From NCBI RefSeq assembly GCF_029227915.1, contig NC_079875.1, positions 1,488,001 through 1,552,000 on the forward strand: a DNA stretch of 64,000 bases, read 5' to 3'. Of this stretch, positions 1-11,026 are shown piece after piece. The position numbers and the translations under genes are program-made. Each line of letters starts with the position of its first letter. Position 1 is the first letter of the stretch. This DNA is from Hydractinia symbiolongicarpus. Taxonomy: Eukaryota; Cnidaria; Hydrozoa; Anthoathecata; Hydractiniidae. Below the pieces are notes generated by a model. The model was not told the DNA's origin and did not search any database. It was given only the letters and a program-made list of their open reading frames with translations.

Positions 1-1218
1 CGATTAAACTTCTTTTATTCAGCGTCTCATCAAAAATGAAAACATTTTTGAAAACTACAAGTCTCAAGCGTTTTAGTGGTGAAAAGATAATTTAAAAAAT
101 CGTTTTGGAAATGAGTTTACTCACTGGGTACTTTCCTTGTATACTTTTAACTATACGGGCCGAGTCCGGGATTTACAGGAAATCGCAGGTTTTCGTTTGC
201 CGGCGATTAAACTTCTTTTATTCAGCGTCTCATCAAAAATGAAAACATTTTTGAAAACTACAAGTCTCATACGTTTTAGTGGTGAAAAAATAATTTAAAA
301 ATTCGTTCTGGAAATGAGTTTACTCACTGGGTACTTTCCTTGTATACTTTTAACTATACGGGCCGAGTCCGGGATTTACGGGAAATCGCAGGTTTTCGTT
401 TGCCGGCGATTAAACTTCTTTTATTCAGCGTCTCATCAAAAATGAAAACATTTTTAAAAACTAAAAGTCTCATGGGCTTTAGTGGTGAAATAATAATTTA
501 AATAATCGTTTGGGAAATGATTTTACTCCCTGGGTACTTTCTTTGTATACTTTTGACTATACGGGCCGAGTCCGGGGTTTACGGGAAATGGCGGGTTTTC
601 GTTTGCCGGCGATTAAACTTCTTTTATTCAGCGTCTCATCAAAAATGAAAACATTTTTGAAAACTACAAGTCTCAAGCGTTTTAGTGGTGAAAAGATAAT
701 TTAAAAAATCGTTTTGGAAATGAGTTTACTCACTGGGTACTTTCCTTGTATACTTTTAACTATACGGGCCGAGTCCGGGATTTACGGGAAATCGCAGGTT
801 TTCGTTTGCCGGCGATTAAACTTCTTTTATTCAGCGTCTCATCAAAAATGAAAACATTTTTAAAAACTACAAGTCTCATACGTTTTAGTGGTGAAAAAAT
901 AATTTAAAAATTCGTTCTGGAAATGAGTTTACTCACTGGGTACTTTCCTTGTATACTTTTAACTATACGGGCCGAGTCCGGGATTTACGGGAAATCGCAG
1001 GTTTTCGTTTGCCGGCGATTAAACTTCTTTTATTCAGCGTCTCATCAAAAATGAAAACATTTTTAAAAACTAAAAGTCTCATGGGCTTTAGTGGTGAAAT
1101 AATAATTTAAATAATCGTTTGGGAAATGATTTTACTCCCTGGGTACTTTCTTTGTATACTTTTGACTATACGGGCCGAGTCCGGGATTTACGGGAAATCG
1201 CAGGTTTTCGTTTGCCGG
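1..1218 (+). repeat. 3-monomer HOR, two copies of 609 bp
   Basis: The two 609 bp units, 1-609 and 610-1218, carry the same ordered variants at the TCTCAxxCG site: CAAGCG (about 66, 674), CATACG (about 268, 877) and CATGGG with CTAAAAG (about 471, 1080). The CATACG monomer also shares AAATTCGTTCTGG. The copies differ near the end, where copy one has CGGGGTTTACGGGAAATGGCGGG-like bases and copy two has the ordinary GATTTACGGGAAATCGCAGG form. The same trio recurs at about 1891-2300 and 3108-3514. Confidence 0.85.
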
Positions 1219-1421
1219 CGATTAAACTTCTTTTATTCAGCGTCTCATCAAAAATGAAAACATTTTTGAAAACTACAAGTCTCATGCGTTTTAGTGGTGA
1301 AAAAATAATTTAAAAAATAGTTCGGGAAATGAGTTTACTTCCTGGGTACTTCCTTTGTATACTTTTGACTATACGGGCCGAGTCCGGGATTTACGGGAAA
1401 TAGCAGGTTTTCGTTTGCCGG
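1219..1421 (+). repeat. Representative type A monomer
   Basis: This is a clean full-length example of subfamily A. Starting from CGATTAAAC it has T10, T16 and C20 (CTTCTTTTATTCAGCG), an A/T-rich centre with alternating A and T tracts (positions 32-58 and 82-102), TACTTCCTGGGTAC here (the usual form is TACTCCCTGGGTAC), TATACTTTTGACTATACGGG, GAGTCCGGG and AAATAGCAGG here (more often AAATCGCAGG), ending in TTTCGTTTGCCGG. The usual TAATTTAA at about 88-95 supplies a stop codon in the forward frame that is otherwise open. Type A fills nearly all of 1-19.2 kb and most of 52.6-64 kb. Confidence 0.9.
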
Positions 1422-1744
1422 CGATTAAACTTCTTTTATGCAGCGTCTCATCAAAAATGAAAACATTTTTGAAAACTACAAGTCTCATGCGTTTTAGTGG
1501 TGAAAAAATAATTTAAAAAATTGTTCGAGAAATGAGTTTACACCCTGGGTACTTTCTTTCTATACTTTTGACTATACGGGCCGAGTCCGGGATTTACGGG
1601 AAATCGCAGGTTTTCGTTTGCCGGCGATTAAACCACTTTCATTAAGCGTCTCATCAAAAATAAAAAGATTTCTGAAAACTACAAGTCTCATGCGTTTTAG
1701 TGGTGAATAAATGAATTAAAAATCGTTCGGGAAATGAGTTTACT

Positions 1745-3560
1745 CCCTGGGTACTATCTTTGTATACTTTTGACTATACGGGCCGAGTCCGGGGTTTACG
1801 GGAAATGGCGGGTTTTCGTTTGCCGGCGATTAAACTTCTTTTATTCAGCGTCTCATCAAAAATGAAAACATTTTTGAAAACTACAAGTCTCAAGCGTTTT
1901 AGTGGTGAAAAGATAATTTAAAAAATCGTTTTGGAAATGAGTTTACTCACTGGGTACTTTCCTTGTATACTTTTAACTATACGGGCCGAGTCCGGGATTT
2001 ACGGGAAATCGCAGGTTTTCGTTTGCCGGCGATTAAACTTCTTTTATTCAGCGTCTCATCAAAAATGAAAACATTTTTGAAAACTACAAGTCTCATACGT
2101 TTTAGTGGTGAAAAAATAATTTAAAAATTCGTTCTGGAAAGGAGTTTACTCACTGGGTACTTTCCTTGTATACTTTTAACTATACGGGCCGAGTCCGGGA
2201 TTTACGGGAAATCGCAGGTTTTCGTTTGCCGGCGATTAAACTTCTTTTATTCAGCGTCTCATCAAAAATGAAAACATTTTTAAAAACTAAAAGTCTCATG
2301 GGCTTTAGTGGTGAAATAATAATTTAAATAATCGTTTGGGAAATGATTTTACTCCCTGGGTACTTTCTTTGTATACTTTTGACTATACGGGCCGAGTCCG
2401 GGATTTACGGGAAATCGCAGGTTTTCGTTTGCCGGCGATTAAACTTCTTTTATTCAGCGTCTCATCAAAAATGAAAACATTTTTGAAAACTACAAGTCTC
2501 ATGCGTTTTAGTGGTGAAAAAATAATTTAAAAAATAGTTCGGGAAATGAGTTTACTCCCTGGGTACTTTCTTTGTATACTTTTGACTATACGGGCCGAGT
2601 CCGGGGTTTACGGGAAATGGCGGGTTTTCGTTTGCCGGCGATTAAACTTCTTTTATTCAGCGTCTCATCAAAAATGAAAACATTTTTGAAAACTACAAGT
2701 CTCATGGGCTTTAGTGGTGAAATAATAATTTAAATAATCGTTTGGGAAATGAGTTTACTCCCTGGGTACTTTCTTTGTATACTTTTGACTATACGGGCCG
2801 AGTCCGGGATTTACGGGAAATCGCAGGTTTTCGTTTTTGGCGATTAAACCACTTTCATTAAGCGTCTCATCAAAAATGAAAAGATTTCTGAAAACTACAA
2901 GTCTCATGCGTTTTAGTGGTGAATAAATGAATTAAAAAATCGTTCGGGAAATGAGTTTACTCCCTGGGTACTATCTTTGTATACTTTTGACTATACGGGC
3001 CGAGTCCGGGGTTTACGGGAAATGGCGGGTTTTCGTTTGCCGGCGATTAAACTTCTTTTATTCAGCGTCTCATCAAAAATGAAAACATTTTTGAAAACTA
3101 CAAGTCTCAAGCGTTTTAGTGGTGAAAAGATAATTTAAAAAATCGTTTTGGAAATGAGTTTACTCACTGGGTACTTTCCTTGTATACTTTTAACTATACG
3201 GGCCGAGTCCGGGATTTACGGGAAATCGCAGGTTTTCGTTTGCCGGCGATTAAACTTCTTTTATTCAGCGTCTCATCAAAAATGAAAACATTTTTGAAAA
3301 CTACAAGTCTCTTACGTTTTAGTGGTGAAAAAATAATTTAAAAATTCGTTCTGGAAATGAGTTTACTCACTGGGTACTTTCCTTGTATACTTTTAACTAT
3401 ACGGGCCGAGTCCGGGATTTACGGGAAATCGCAGGTTTTCGTTTGCCGGCGATTAAACTTCTTTTATTCAGCGTCTCATCAAAAATGAAAACATTTTTAA
3501 AAACTACAAGTCTCATGGGCTTTAGTGGTGAAATAATTATTTAAAAAATCGTTCGGGAAA
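1745..3560 (+). repeat. 6-monomer HOR, one and a half copies
   Basis: The ordered variants CAAGCG, CATACG, CATGGG, CATGCG, CATGGG and CATGCG (the last with ACCACTTTCATTAAGCG, AAAAGATTTCTG and GAATAAATGAATT) run from about 1891 to 2908 and restart at 3108, a 1217 bp step. The monomer before each restart has GGGTACTATC and GGGGTTTACGGGAAATGG. The same 1217 bp step links 674 to 1891. This unit looks like the 3-mer above plus three more monomers. Confidence 0.75.
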
Positions 3561-4770
3561 TGAGTTTACACCCCGGGTACTTTCTTTGTATACTTTTGAC
3601 TATACGGGCCGAGTCCGGGATTTACGGGAAATCGCAGGTTTTCGTTTGCCGGCGATTAAACTTCTTTTATTCAGCGTCTCATCAAAAATGAAAACATTTT
3701 TGAAAACTACAAGTCTCATGCGTTTTAGTGGTGAAAAAATAATTTAAAAAATAGTTCGGTGCAATGCGTTTACTCCCTGGGTACTTTCTTTGTATACTTT
3801 TGACTATACGGGCCGAGTCCGGGATTTACGGGAAATAGCAGGTTTTCGTTTGCCGGCGATTAAACTTCTTTTATTCAGCGTCTCATCAAAAATGAGAACA
3901 TTTTTGAAAACTACAAGTCTCATGGGCTTTAGTGGTGAAATAATAATTTAAATAATCGTTTGGGAAATGAGTTTACTCCCTGGGTACTTTCTTTGTATAC
4001 TTTTGACTATACGGGCCGAGTCCGGGATTTACGGGAAATAGCAGGTTTTCGTTTGCCGGCGATTAAACTTCTTTTATTCAGCGTCTCATCATAAATGAAA
4101 ACATTTTTGAAAACTACAAGTCTCATGCGTTTTAGTGGTGAAAAAATAATTTAAAAAATCGTTCGGGAAATGAGTTTACACCCTGGGTACTTTCTTTGTA
4201 TACTTTTGACTATACGGGCCGAGTCGGGGATTTACGGGAAATCGCAGGTTTTCGTTTGCCGGCGATTAAACTTCTTTTATTCAGCGTCTCATCAAAAATG
4301 AAAACATTTTTGAAAACTACAAGTCTCATGCGTTTTAGTGGTGAAAAAATAATTTAAAAAATAGTTCGGTGCAATGCGTTTACTCCCTGGGTACTTTCTT
4401 TGTATACTTTTGACTATACGGGCCGAGTCGGGGATTTACGGGAAATAGCAGGTTTTCGTTTGCCGGCGATTAAACTTCTTTTATTCAGCGTCTCATCAAA
4501 AATGAGAACATTTTTGAAAACTACAAGTCTCATGGGCTTTAGTGGTGAAATAATAATTTAAATAATCGTTTGGGAAATGAGTTTACTCCCTGGGTACTTT
4601 CTTTGTATACTTTTGACTATACGGGCCGAGTCCGGGATTTACGGGAAATAGCAGGTTTTCGTTTGCCGGCGATTAAACTTCTTTTATTCAGCGTCTCATC
4701 AAAAATGAAAACATTTTTGAAAACTACAAGTCTCATGCGTTTTAGTGGTGAAAAAATAATTTAAAAAATC
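3540..4770 (+). repeat. 3-monomer HOR, two copies, marked by a rare variant
   Basis: An unusual variant, ATAGTTCGGTGCAATGCG, occurs at 3751 and again at 4361 (610 bp apart), each time followed by a CATGGG monomer with ATGAGAACA. The two occurrences share the order CATGCG, CATGGG, CATGCG. I did not see the GGTGCAATGCG variant elsewhere in the window, so this is a recent local duplication. Confidence 0.8.
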
Positions 4771-5545
4771 GTTCGGGAAATGAGTTTACACCCTGGGTAC
4801 TTTCTTTGTATACTTTTGACTATGCGGGCCGAGTCGGGGATTTACGGGAAATCGCAGGTTTTCGTTTGCCGGCGATTAAACTTCTTTTATTCAGCGTCTC
4901 ATCAAAAATGAAAACATTTCTAAAAACTACAAGTCTCATGCGTTTTAGTGGTGAAAAAGTAATTTAAAAAATCGTTCGGGAAATGAGTTTACTCCCTGGG
5001 TACTTTCTTTGTATACTTTTGACTATACGGGCCGAGTCTGGGATTTACGGGAAATAGCAGGTTTTCGTTTGCCGGCGATTAAACTTCTTTTATTCAGCGT
5101 CTCATCAAAAATGAAAACATTTTTGAAAACTACAAGTCTCATGCGTTTTAGTTGTGAAAAAATAATTTAAAAAATCGTTCGGGAAATGAGTTTACTCCCT
5201 GGGTACTATCTTTGTATACTTTTGACTATACGGGCCGAGTCCGGGGTTTACGGGAAATGGCGGGTTTTCGTTTGCCGGCGATTAAACTTCTTTTATTCAG
5301 CGTCTCATCAAAAATGAAAACATTTTTGAAAACTACAAGTCTCATACGTTTTAGTGGTGAAGAAATAATTTAAAAATTCGTTCTGGAAATGAGTTTACTC
5401 ACTGGGTACTTTCCTTGTATACTTTTAACTATACGGGCCGAGTCCGGGATTTACGGGAAATCGCAGGTTTTCGTTTGCCGGCGATTAAACTTCTTTTATT
5501 CAGCGTCTCATCAAAAATGAAAACATTTTTGAAAACTACAAGTCT
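4771..5545 (+). repeat. Type A monomers, transition into the 13/14-mer block
   Basis: These are ordinary full-length type A monomers. Two successive CATACG monomers with GAAGAAATAATTT (about 5343 and 5546) are nearly identical, a one-monomer duplication that makes the left edge of the following HOR ambiguous by one monomer. Confidence 0.7.
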
Positions 5546-8387
5546 CATACGTTTTAGTGGTGAAGAAATAATTTAAAAATTCGTTCTGGAAATGAGTTTA
5601 CTCACTGGGTACTTTCCTTGTATACTTTTAACTATACGGGCCGAGTCCGGGATTTACGGGAAATCGCAGGTTTTCGTTTGCCGGCGATTAAACTTCTTTT
5701 ATTCAGCGTCTCATCAAAAATGAAAACATTTTTAAAAACTACAAGTCTCATGGGCTTTAGTGGTGAAATAATAATTTAAAAAATCGTTCGGGAAATGAGT
5801 TTACACCCCGGGTACTTTCTTTGTATACTTTTGACTATACGGGCCGAGTCCGGGATTTACGGGAAATCGCAGGTTTTCGTTTGCCGGTGATTAAACTTCT
5901 TTTATTCAGCGTCTCATCAAAAATGAAAACATTTTTGAAAACTACAAGTCTCATGCGTTTTAGTGGTGAAAAAATAATTTAAAAAATAGTTCGGGAAATG
6001 AGTTTACTCCCTGGGTACTTTCTTTGTATACTTTTTACTATACGGGCCGAGTCCGGGGTTTACGGGAAATGGCGGGTTTTCGTTTGCCGGCGATTAAACT
6101 TCTTTTATTCAGCGTCTCATCAAAAATGAAAGCATTTTTGAAAACTACAAGTCTCATGGGCTTTAGTGGTGAATTAATAATTTAAATAATCGTTTGGGAA
6201 ATGAGTTTACTCCCTGGGTACTTTCTTTGTATACTTTTGACTATACGGGCCGAGTCCGGGATTTACGGGAAATAGCAGGTTTTCGTTTGCCGGCGATTAA
6301 ACTTCTTTTATTCAGCGTCTCATCAAAAATGAAAACATTTTTGAAAACTACAAGTCTCATGCGTTTTAGTGGTGAAAAAATAATTTAAAAAATCGTTCGG
6401 GAAATGAGTTTACACCCTGGGTACTTTCTTTGTATACTTTTGACTATACGGGCCGAGTCGGGGATTTACGGGAAATCGCAGGTTTTCGTTTGCCGGCGAT
6501 TAAACTTCTTTTATTCAGCGTCTCATCAAAAATGAAAACATTTTTAAAAACTAAAAGTCTCATGGGCTTTAGTGGTGAAATAATAATTTAAATAATCGTT
6601 TGGGAAATGAGTTTACTCCCTGGGTACTTTCTTTGTATACTTTTGACTATACGGGCCGAGTCTGGGATTTACGGGAAATAGCAGGTTTTCGTTTGCCGGC
6701 GATTAAACTTCTTTTATTCAGCGTCTCATTAAAAATGAAAACATTATTGAAAACTACAAGTCTCATGCGTTTTAGTGGTGAAAAAATAATTTAAAAAATC
6801 GTTCGGGAAATGAGTTTACACCCTGGGTACTTTCTTTGTATACTTTTGACTATACGGGCCGAGTCGGGGATTTACGGGATATCGCAGGTTTTCGTTTGCC
6901 GGCGATTAAACTTCTTTTATTCAGCGTCTCATCAAAAATGAAAACATTTTTGAAAACTACAAGTCTCATGCGTTTTAGTGGTGAAAAAATAATTTAAAAA
7001 ATCGTTCGAGAAATGAGTTTACACCCTGGGTACTTTCTTTGTATACTTTTGACTATACGGGCCAAGTCCGGGATTTACGGGAAATCGCAGGTTTTCGTTT
7101 GCCGGCGATTAAACCACTTTCATTAAGCCTCTCATCAAAAATGAAAAGATTTCTGAAAACTACAAGTCTCATGCGTTTTAGTGGTGAATGAATGAATTAA
7201 AAAATCGTTCGGGAAATGAGTTTACTCCCTGGGTACTATCTTTGTATACTTTTCACTATACGGGCCGAGTCGGGGATTTACGGGAAATCGCAGGTTTTCG
7301 TTTGCCGGCGATTAAACTTCTTTTATTCAGCGTCTCACCAAAAATGAAAACATTTCTAAAAACTACAAGTCTCATGCGTTTTAGTGGTGAAAAAGTAATT
7401 TAAAAAATCGTTCGGGAAATGAGTTTACTCCCTGGGTACTTTCTTTGTATACTTTTGACTATACGGGCCGAGTCTGGGATTTACGGGAAATAGCAGGTTT
7501 TCGTTTGCCGGCGATTAAACTTCTTTTATTCAGCGTCTCATCAAAAATGAAAACATTTTTGAAAACTACAAGTCTCATGCGTTTTAGTGGTGAAAAAATA
7601 ATTTAAAAAATCGTTCGGGAAATGAGTTTACTCCCTGGGTACTTTCTTTGTATACTTTTGACTATACGGGCCGAGTCTGGGATTTACGGGAAATAGCAGG
7701 TTTTCGTTTGCCGGCGATTAAACTTCTTTTATGCAGCGTCTCATTAAAAATGAAAACATTATTGAAAACTACAAGTCTCATGCGTTTTAGTGGTGAAAAA
7801 ATAATTTAAAAAATCGTTCGGGAAATGAGTTTACACCCTGGGTACTTTCTTTGTATACTTTTGACTATACGGGCCGAGTCGGGGATTTACGGGAAATCGC
7901 AGGTTTTCGTTTGCCGGCGATTAAACTTCTTTTATTCAGCGTCTCATCAAAAATGAAAACATTTTTGAAAACTACAAGTCTCATGCGTTTTAGTGGTGAA
8001 AAAATAATTTAAAAAATCGTTCGAGAAATGAGTTTACACCCTGGGTACTTTCTTTGTATACTTTTGACTATACGGGCCGAGTCCGGGATTTACGGGAAAT
8101 CGCAGGTTTTCGTTTGCCGGCGATTAAACCACTTTCATTAAGCCTCTCATCAAAAATGAAAAGATTTCTGAAAACTACAAGTCTCATGCGTTTTAGTGGT
8201 GAATGAATGAATTAAAAAATCGTTCGGGAAATGAGTTTACTCACTGGGTACTTTCCTTGTATACTTTTACCTATACGGGCCGAGTCCGGGATTTACGGGA
8301 AATCGCAGGTTTTCGTTTGCCGGCGATTAAACTTCTTTTATTCAGCGTCTCATCAAAAATGAAAACATTTTTGAAAACTACAAGTCT
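5546..8387 (+). repeat. 13/14-mer HOR copy 1 (14 monomers, 2842 bp)
   Basis: This unit is marked in order by: CATACG with GAAGAAATAATTT; TTACACCCCGGG; GCCGGTGATTAAAC (about 5884); TACTTTTTACTAT (about 6028); ATGAAAGCATTTTT (about 6126); CTAAAAGTCTCATGGG; CATTAAAAATGAAAACATTATTG (about 6728); GGGCCAAGTCC (about 7060); a CACTTTCATTAAGCC monomer with GAATGAATGAATT; TATACTTTTCACTAT; CTCACCAAAAATG; CTTTTATGCAGCG (about 7726); and ATACTTTTACCTAT (about 8261). The same chain recurs 2842 bp later in copy 2. Confidence 0.85.
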
Positions 8388-11026
8388 CATACGTTTTAGT
8401 GGTGAAGAAATAATTTAAAAATTCGTTCTGGAAATGAGTTTACTCACTGGGTACTTTCCTTGTATACTTTTAACTATACGGGCCGAGTCCGGGATTTACG
8501 GGAAATCGCAGGTTTTCGTTTGCCGGCGATTAAACTTCTTTTATTCAGCGTCTCATCAAAAATGAAAACATTTTTAAAAACTACAAGTTTCATGGGCTTT
8601 AGTGGTGAAATAATAATTTAAAAAATCGTTCGGGAAATGAGTTTACACCCCGGGTACTTTCTTTGTATACTTTTGACTATACGGGCCGAGTCCGGGATTT
8701 ACGGGAAATCGCAGGTTTTCGTTTGCCGGTGATTAAACTTCTTTTATTCAGCGTCTCATCAAAAATGAAAACATTTTTGAAAACTACAAGTCTCATGCGT
8801 TTTAGTGGTGAAAAAATAATTTAAAAAATAGTTCGGGAAATGAGTTTACTCCCTGGGTACTTTCTTTGTATACTTTTTACTATACGGGCCGAGTCCGGGG
8901 TTTACGGGAAATGGCGGGTTTTCGTTTGCCGGCGATTAAACTTCTTTTATTCAGCGTCTCATCAAAAATGAAAGCATTTTTGAAAACTACAAGTCTCATG
9001 GGCTTTAGTGGTGAAATAATAATTTAAATAATCGTTTGGGAAATGAGTTTACTCCCTGGGTACTTTCTTTGTATACTTTTGACTATACGGGCCGAGTCCG
9101 GGATTTACGGGAAATAGCAGGTTTTCGTTTGCCGGCGATTAAACTTCTTTTATTCAGCGTCTCATCAAAAATGAAAACATTTTTGAAAACTACAAGTCTC
9201 ATGCGTTTTAGTGGTGAAAAAATAATTTAAAAAATCGTTCGGGAAATGAGTTTACACCCTGGGTACTTTCTTTGTATACTTTTGACTATACGGGCCGAGT
9301 CGGGGATTTACGGGAAATCGCAGGTTTTCGTTTGCCGGCGATTAAACTTCTTTTATTCAGCGTCTCATCAAAAATGAAAACATTTTTAAAAACTAAAAGT
9401 CTCATGGGCTTTAGTGGTGAAATAATAATTTAAATAATCGTTTGGGAAATGAGTTTACTCCCTGGGTACTTTCTTTGTATACTTTTGACTATACGGGCCG
9501 AGTCTGGGATTTACGGGAAATAGCAGGTTTTCGTTTGCCGGCGATTAAACTTCTTTTATTCAGCGTCTCATCAAAAATGAAAACATTTTTGAAAACTACA
9601 AGTCTCATGCGTTTTAGTGGTGAAAAAATAATTTAAAAAATCGTTCGAGAAATGAGTTTACACCCTGGGTACTTTCTTTGTATACTTTTGACTATACGGG
9701 CCAAGTCCGGGATTTACGGGAAATCGCAGGTTTTCGTTTGCCGGCGATTAAACCACTTTCATTAAGCCTCTCATCAAAAATGAAAAGATTTCTGAAAACT
9801 ACAAGTCTCATGCGTTTTAGTGGTGAATGAATGAATTAAAAAATCGTTCGGGAAATGAGTTTACTCCCTGGGTACTATCTTTGTATACTTTTCACTATAC
9901 GGGCCGAGTCGGGGATTTACGGGAAATCGCAGGTTTTCGTTTGCCGGCGATTAAACTTCTTTTATTCAGCGTCTCACCAAAAATGAAAACATTTCTAAAA
10001 ACTACAAGTCTCATGCGTTTTAGTGGTGAAAAAGTAATTTAAAAAATCGTTCGGGAAATGAGTTTACTCCCTGGGTACTTTCTTTGTATACTTTTGACTA
10101 TACGGGCCGAGTCTGGGATTTACGGGAAATAGCAGGTTTTCGTTTGCCGGCGATTAAACTTCTTTTATTCAGCGTCTCATCAAAAATGAAAACATTTTTG
10201 AAAACTACAAGTCTCATGCGTTTTAGTGGTGAAAAAATAATTTAAAAAATCGTTCGGGAAATGAGTTTACTCCCTGGGTACTTTCTTTGTATACTTTTGA
10301 CTATACGGGCCGAGTCTGGGATTTACGGGAAATAGCAGGTTTTCGTTTGCCGGCGATTAAACTTCTTTTATGCAGCGTCTCATTAAAAATGAAAACATTA
10401 TTGAAAACAACAAGTCTCATGCGTTTTAGTGGTGAAAAAATAATTTAAAAAATCGTTCGGGAAATGAGTTTACACCCTGGGTACTTTCTTTGTATACTTT
10501 TGACTATACGGGCCGAGTCGGGGATTTACGGGAAATCGCAGGTTTTCGTTTGCCGGCGATTAAACTTCTTTTATTCAGCGTCTCATCAAAAATGAAAACA
10601 TTTTTGAAAACTACAAGTCTCATGCGTTTTAGTGGTGAAAAAATAATTTAAAAAATCGTTCGAGAAATGAGTTTACACCCTGGGTACTTTCTTTGTATAC
10701 TTTTGACTATACGGGCCGAGTCCGGGATTTACGGGAAATCGCAGGTTTTCGTTTGCCGGCGATTAAACCACTTTCATTAAGCCTCTCATCAAAAATGAAA
10801 AGATTTCTGAAAACTACAAGTCTCATGCGTTTTAGTGGTGAATGAATGAATTAAAAAATCGTTCGGGAAATGAGTTTACTCACTGGGTACTTTCCTTGTA
10901 TACTTTTACCTATACGGGCCGAGTCCGGGATTTACGGGAAATCGCAGGTTTTCGTTTGCCGGCGATTAAACTTCTTTTATTCAGCGTCTCATCAAAAATG
11001 AAAACATTTTTGAAAACTACAAGTCT
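8388..11026 (+). repeat. 13/14-mer HOR copy 2 (13 monomers, 2639 bp)
   Basis: This repeats copy 1 marker for marker: CACCCCGGG, GGTGATTAAAC (about 8726), TTTTTACTAT (about 8873), ATGAAAGCATTTTT (about 8968), CCAAGTCC (about 9702), the CTCACCAAAAATG monomer, TGCAGCG (about 10372) and TTTTACCTAT (about 10906). It lacks one monomer between about 9510 and 9650. The copy 1 monomer with CATTAAAAATG/CATTATTG and the following GAGTCGGGG monomer with GGGATATCG are fused into one here. The offset to copy 1 is 2842 bp before that point and 2639 bp after it. Confidence 0.85.

Noticed and set aside
510-704. Forward open frames of 62-73 codons repeated through the window (for example here, 4570-4764 and 59348-59542) as possible small-protein genes
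   Set aside because: They occur once per suitable monomer at multiples of 203 bp, many start at TTG, they have no gene-like spacing or independent flanks, and they end at the repeat's own TAATTTAA. They are translations of the satellite.
1355-1380. TATA-like promoter at TTTGTATACTTTTGACTATACGGG
   Set aside because: The motif is part of every monomer and there is no associated gene. TATA-like strings are expected in A/T-rich repeats. Transcription of the satellite is possible but nothing in the sequence demonstrates it.
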